A DNA stretch of 64,000 bases, from the NCBI GenBank assembly GCA_050181835.1, contig JBFXCU010000007.1:37002-101001 (forward strand), in the 5' to 3' direction. Positions 60,167 through 64,000 of this stretch are shown here, in pieces. The DNA comes from CAILZL01 sp050181835 (lineage in GTDB: Bacteria > Pseudomonadota > Gammaproteobacteria > Steroidobacterales > Steroidobacteraceae). Position 1 is the stretch's first letter; every line of letters starts with the position of its first letter. A program made the translations under genes and the position numbers. Below the pieces are notes generated by a model, which was given only the letters and a program-made list of their open reading frames with translations, did not search any database and was not told where the DNA came from.

Positions 60167-62773
60167 ATGAATAACGTTACTCCCTCATCCACTGATTCAA
60201 CCCCAGCTTGGGTGGTACTGAAGTTTGGCGGCACCAGTGTGTCGTCAGTCAATAATTGGCACAACATTGCCACCATCGTTAAGACACGTCTGGCAGAAGG
60301 GTTGCAGCCGGTGCTGGTGCACTCAGCCATTTCTAAAATTACAGACGGCCTTGAACAGCTACTGTCGAGCTCGTTAAACGGTGAATGGCAGGCGGCACTG
60401 GCAGTAATCGTCACGCGTCATCGCGACTTGGCGCGTGACTTGGGTATTGCTGTTAGTCCGGAGCTGGAAGAGCAGTTCACTCGCTTGCGTCACATCGCCT
60501 CTGGCATTGCATTGGTAGGTGAGGTGAGTGAGCGTTTGCGAGCACGCGTCATGGCACAGGGCGAATTGATGGCCACTCGATTGGGTGCGGAATTTCTGTT
60601 GGCGCAAGGGCTGGATGTGCAATGGGTGGATGCACGCACTGTGCTCAAAGCCGTTGTCCTCAAGCACGCCAGTCATCGTGCCAGCTATCTATCAGCGACC
60701 TGCAACTTTGCGCCGGATAATGCGTTGCAACAGCAGTGGTCTAAGCCGGGCCGAGTAATCATTACCCAGGGTTTTATCGCCAGTGATGTGACTGATGACA
60801 CGGTGTTGTTAGGACGTGGTGGCTCTGACACATCAGGCAGTTATTTTGCTGCCAAGTTGCAAGCACAACGCTTAGAAATCTGGACCGATGTGCCCGGTAT
60901 GTTTAGCGCCAATCCACGCGCCATCCCTTCCGCGCGCTTGTTGCGGGCGCTGGATTACGATGAAGCGCAGGAAATCGCCAGTGCGGGTGCCAAGGTGCTA
61001 CATCCACGCTGCATTATGGCGGTAAAACAATATGGCATACCGTTGTATGTGTATGCGACCCAGACACCTGAGCTGGAAGGCACCGTCATTACCACGCATG
61101 GCGGAGACGGTGAGCCGCACGTTAAAGCGGTAACAGTCAAGAAGGGCATTACGCTGGTCTCAATGGAGACGGTGGGCATGTGGCATTCGGTGGGCTTTCT
61201 TGCTGATGCATTCCAAGTGTTCAAGCAACACGGCATGTCGGTGGATCTGGTTTCCACCTCTGAATCCAATGTCACCGTGTCGCTCGATCCGGCGGCCAAT
61301 ACGCTTACACAAGCAGCGGTTGATTTGTTGGTCACGGATTTGTCGCAGCTATGCCGAGTGCGAGTATTCGGCCCGTGTGCAGCAGTAAGTCTGGTCGGTA
61401 AGCACATTCGTGCCATCCTGCACCAGCTGGGTGATGCGCTGGAATTGTTTGAAGAACAAAAAATCTATCTGGTCACTCAGGCAGCCAATGATTTGAATCT
61501 GACCTTTGTACTGGATGAGGATCAAGGTGATCGTCTGGTATCGCGTCTGCATCAGATCACCATCCACGATTCACCTAACAGCCACATACTTGGCCCGACT
61601 TGGGAGCAGCTATATGGGCCACAGCAAGTTGTGGCGGTGCAGACCACTGTGTGGTGGCAAAACAAACAGGCGCAGTTGTTACAACTGGCTGCACAACATA
61701 CCTCTGCCTATGTCTATGATCGCGATACGCTGCGACGTCAGGCGCGTGCCATGAAAAGCATTGGCGCGCTTGATAATGTGTTTTTCGCCATGAAAGCCAA
61801 TCCGCACGCGGAAGTGTTGCGCTTGTTCGCCGCAGAAGGATTGGGTATTGAATGCGTTTCACGTGGCGAGTTGGAACATGTGTTTGCGACGTTGCCTGAG
61901 CTTGATCATAAACGTGTGCTGTTTACGCCAAACTTTGCCGCGCGCGATGAGTATGAATTCGCATTACAGCAAGGAGTGTGGGTAACGCTAGATAACTTGT
62001 ACTTATTGCAAGCCTGGCCCGAAATATTCACAGGCAAGGAAGTGCTGTTGCGTGTGGATACAGGGTATGGGCGTGGTCATCATCACCATGTACGAACTGC
62101 CGGAGTTCATGCCAAGTTTGGCATCCCTTTGGCTGACTTTGATGAATTGACACAATTGGCGCAACAGCACGATGTACGTGTGGTTGGTTTGCAGGCACAT
62201 ACCGGTAGCGGTGTGTTTAATGTGGACAACTGGCGTGAAGTTGCCGACACGCTGGTTGCGCTGGCGCCGCGATTCAAGCATTTGAAAGTACTGGATATTG
62301 GCGGTGGTTTGGGCGTGCCAGAAAAGCTGGGGCAGCCTGAGTTTGATATCGCCGCCTTGTCAGTCTTGCTGACTGAATTCAAGGCTCAGCATCCGACCAT
62401 CCAGCTATGGATGGAGCCGGGTCGTTACCTGGTGGCAGAAGCGGGTGTATTGCTGGCGCAAGTCACGCAGCGTAAAGGCAAAGGTGCCGTGCAGTATGTG
62501 GGTATCAGCACGGGTATGAACTCGCTGATCCGTCCGGCGTTGTACGGTGCACATCACGATATATTTAATTTGACTCGTCTCGACGAGGTAGCAACTGACA
62601 CCATGAATGTAGTTGGTCCGATTTGCGAATCCGCTGACATGCTGGGCGCGGATCGTTTATTACCACCAACGCAGGAAGGTGATGTCCTGTTAATTGCCAC
62701 CGCCGGTGCCTATGGTCATAGTATGAGTTCGTATTACAACTTTAGGCATGCGGCAGCGGAATTTATGCTGTGA
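60167..62773 (+). CDS. Bifunctional aspartate kinase / diaminopimelate decarboxylase
   Basis: An 868-residue fusion of the first and last enzymes of the lysine pathway. The N-terminal aspartate kinase (about 15-290) has VVLKFGGTSVSS, GRGGSDTSG and WTDVPGMFSANPR. ACT regulatory domains follow (about 315-460) with SESNVTVSLDP. The C-terminal PLP decarboxylase (about 515-865) has VFFAMKANPHAEVLRL with the PLP Lys, GLQAHTGSGV, DIGGGLGV, MEPGRYLV and GPICESADML. Such fusions are known from Xanthomonas and Xylella. ATG 60167 is preferred over TTG 60161. Both halves look active. Confidence 0.95.
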   Translation: MNNVTPSSTDSTPAWVVLKFGGTSVSSVNNWHNIATIVKTRLAEGLQPVLVHSAISKITDGLEQLLSSSLNGEWQAALAVIVTRHRDLARDLGIAVSPELEEQFTRLRHIASGIALVGEVSERLRARVMAQGELMATRLGAEFLLAQGLDVQWVDARTVLKAVVLKHASHRASYLSATCNFAPDNALQQQWSKPGRVIITQGFIASDVTDDTVLLGRGGSDTSGSYFAAKLQAQRLEIWTDVPGMFSANPRAIPSARLLRALDYDEAQEIASAGAKVLHPRCIMAVKQYGIPLYVYATQTPELEGTVITTHGGDGEPHVKAVTVKKGITLVSMETVGMWHSVGFLADAFQVFKQHGMSVDLVSTSESNVTVSLDPAANTLTQAAVDLLVTDLSQLCRVRVFGPCAAVSLVGKHIRAILHQLGDALELFEEQKIYLVTQAANDLNLTFVLDEDQGDRLVSRLHQITIHDSPNSHILGPTWEQLYGPQQVVAVQTTVWWQNKQAQLLQLAAQHTSAYVYDRDTLRRQARAMKSIGALDNVFFAMKANPHAEVLRLFAAEGLGIECVSRGELEHVFATLPELDHKRVLFTPNFAARDEYEFALQQGVWVTLDNLYLLQAWPEIFTGKEVLLRVDTGYGRGHHHHVRTAGVHAKFGIPLADFDELTQLAQQHDVRVVGLQAHTGSGVFNVDNWREVADTLVALAPRFKHLKVLDIGGGLGVPEKLGQPEFDIAALSVLLTEFKAQHPTIQLWMEPGRYLVAEAGVLLAQVTQRKGKGAVQYVGISTGMNSLIRPALYGAHHDIFNLTRLDEVATDTMNVVGPICESADMLGADRLLPPTQEGDVLLIATAGAYGHSMSSYYNFRHAAAEFML

Positions 62774-62815
62774 GCATGACATGAGGGTGCGACGGAATTC
62801 CTGAGTGGAGCATAT

Positions 62816-63691
62816 ATGCGTCTGAAAGATTTTCGTGTCAAGCAAAAAACCAAGGTCGATCTTGAGGAATGGCCGACGCGTATAAAAGCAGACCATCGCT
62901 CCAAAAAGCACTATCAGGAGTTGTTGGCAAAACAGATAGAGGCGATGAGTGAGTTGCAGAACCGCCTGTATGCGGACAATCATCAATCATTGCTGATTAT
63001 CTTTCAGGCCATGGACGCGGCGGGTAAGGACAGTGCCATCAAACATGTCATGTCGGGGCTGAATCCGCAGGGATGCCAAGTATTCAGCTTCAAACACCCC
63101 AGTGCCGAAGAGCTGGATCACGATTTTCTGTGGCGCACCACCCGTTGTCTGCCGGAACGGGGGCGTATCGGTATTTTTAATCGCTCATATTACGAAGAAG
63201 TGTTGATCCTGCGCGTGCATCCCGAGTTATTGCTGGCGCAGGGGTTGGTAAACGCCGATCCAGAATCGGAACAGTTCTGGGAAGATCGGTATCAATCAAT
63301 TGTCGATCTTGAACAGCATTTAACGCGTAATGGCACGCGCATCATTAAATTCTTTCTGCACTTGTCCAAAGAAGAACAGTGTGAGCGGTTCTTGAGTCGC
63401 ATTGAAGAGCCTGAAAAAAACTGGAAGTTCAGTCTCGACGACCTCAAAGAACGCGCCTGCTGGAAACAGTATCAGCAAGCTTATGAAACTTGCCTGAGCA
63501 CGACCAGTAGCAGGGAGGCACCTTGGTATGTCGTGCCCGCCGATGACAAGGAAACCGCGCGGTTGATTATTGCTGACATTGTGGTTGATACCTTGAGTGA
63601 TATGAACCCCCACTATCCGCAGCTTGGTGCAAAACAACTCAACGAATTGCAGCAGGCCAAAGAGTTGCTGCACAAAGAAACGTCGAAATAA
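62816..63691 (+). CDS. Polyphosphate kinase 2 family protein
   Basis: A 291-residue PPK2-type enzyme that phosphorylates nucleotides with polyphosphate. P-loop LIIFQAMDAAGKDSAIKHV lies near residues 59-77, the lid region FLWRTTRCLPERGRIGIFNRSYYEEVLILRVHP near 103-135 with Walker B, then GTRIIKFFLHLSKEEQCERFLSRI and WYVVPADDKETARL. The single-domain form with this length suits class I or III PPK2 (ADP/GDP or AMP/ADP as acceptor); which one cannot be told by eye. A weak hairpin follows at 63725-63754. Confidence 0.92.
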   Translation: MRLKDFRVKQKTKVDLEEWPTRIKADHRSKKHYQELLAKQIEAMSELQNRLYADNHQSLLIIFQAMDAAGKDSAIKHVMSGLNPQGCQVFSFKHPSAEELDHDFLWRTTRCLPERGRIGIFNRSYYEEVLILRVHPELLLAQGLVNADPESEQFWEDRYQSIVDLEQHLTRNGTRIIKFFLHLSKEEQCERFLSRIEEPEKNWKFSLDDLKERACWKQYQQAYETCLSTTSSREAPWYVVPADDKETARLIIADIVVDTLSDMNPHYPQLGAKQLNELQQAKELLHKETSK

Positions 63692-63873
63692 CAGCCTGTT
63701 GGTAATGGGTTTTCGTATAAAAATCAGGCGGCCTTTGATTAAGCAAGCTGCCTGCTAACTGATCCTGCTATGTAGTTAAAGGCAGAACCGGAGAATTGCA
63801 GCTCATGCAGGTGATGTTCCGGTAGCGAAGCGTGTACTCAACGCATCGGTTTGCGCTGTCAGCCTCAAAGGCT

Positions 63874-64000
63874 TGACCTGCTCCCGGTTTCATTGACACC
63901 CAGTTAAGAGCGATGATGCATAACGAGGTGAGGTATGAAGCGGAAGGTATTCAGTCGAGAGTTCAAGCTTGAAGCAGTCAAGCTGGTGGTGGATCGGGGC
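63874..64000 (+). mobile_element. Left end of an IS3-family insertion sequence (runs off the window)
   Basis: The sequence TGACCTGCTCCCGGTTTCAT at 63874 looks like an IS3-type terminal inverted repeat starting TGA, and a transposase orfA begins 61 bp further. The right end is outside the window, so target duplication and completeness cannot be checked. The upstream 180 bp after ppk2 hold no gene. Confidence 0.65.
63935..64000 (+). CDS. IS3-family transposase OrfA, N-terminal part
   Basis: Twenty-two codons from ATG 63935 (MKRKVFSREFKLEAVKLVVD), preceded by GAGGTGAGGT. The R-x-F-S-x-E-F-K-x-E-A-V-K-L start is the helix-turn-helix N-terminus of IS3-family OrfA proteins. Cut by the window edge. 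Confidence 0.85.
   Translation, partial: MKRKVFSREFKLEAVKLVVDRG

Noticed and set aside
63320..63673. A 117-codon minus-strand frame opposite ppk2
   Set aside because: Antisense shadow of a clear PPK2 gene, with no start signal.

Overview
The window looks like one chromosomal stretch from a gammaproteobacterium on or near the Xanthomonadales/Nevskiales branch. The evidence is gene order and gene type: lolD, an rpfE-like gene, recJ, prfB and lysS are adjacent (an arrangement resembling the Xanthomonas rpf neighbourhood); aspartate kinase and diaminopimelate decarboxylase are fused in one protein; and trxB, ftsK, lolA, rarA and serS follow the usual gammaproteobacterial order. This placement is inference; no database search was possible.

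Layout. 1-6.3 kb is housekeeping: lipoprotein export (LolC/E end, LolD), RecJ, release factor 2 with its programmed frameshift, and LysRS. 6.4-24 kb is an accessory envelope-stress and signalling island. It holds small lipoproteins and membrane proteins, two CsbD-like proteins, an lmo0937-type membrane peptide, a BON protein, OmpA/DUF4398 proteins, a SYLF protein, a phospholipase-D-like lipoprotein, a GGDEF/EAL protein, a hybrid kinase plus response regulator, three Crp/Fnr paralogues and two broken genes. The third Crp/Fnr gene overlaps an 8.7-kb cyclic beta-glucan synthase gene (ndvB type). From 33 kb housekeeping resumes: tRNA-Leu(CAG), rnr, rlmB, prc, several small proteins of unknown function, an oxidoreductase, type II secretion genes gspC-D-E-F, the N-degron set clpS-clpA-aat with infA and trxB, then ftsK-lolA-vanZ-rarA, serS, lysC-lysA fusion and ppk2. 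The window ends inside an IS3-family element.

Main discovery candidate. Nine copies of an 18-bp near-palindrome (consensus GTCTGTWCGYTRVCGMAC) lie upstream of genes in the 6.8-23.3 kb island, and I found none in the housekeeping intergenic regions I checked. The core GTWCG-N4-CGNAC has the 5-4-5 geometry of an Fnr-type box. In all nine cases the asymmetric AGAC tail points toward a downstream gene. With three Crp/Fnr paralogues in the same island, two of them with a copy upstream, this suggests a self-contained envelope-stress regulon. That link is inference.

The window also shows inactivating changes: a 5-bp tandem duplication that frameshifts an exported protein gene, a response-regulator remnant behind the first Crp/Fnr gene, a GGDEF/EAL protein whose receiver and EAL active sites are both altered, and a GspE without its tetracysteine zinc motif.
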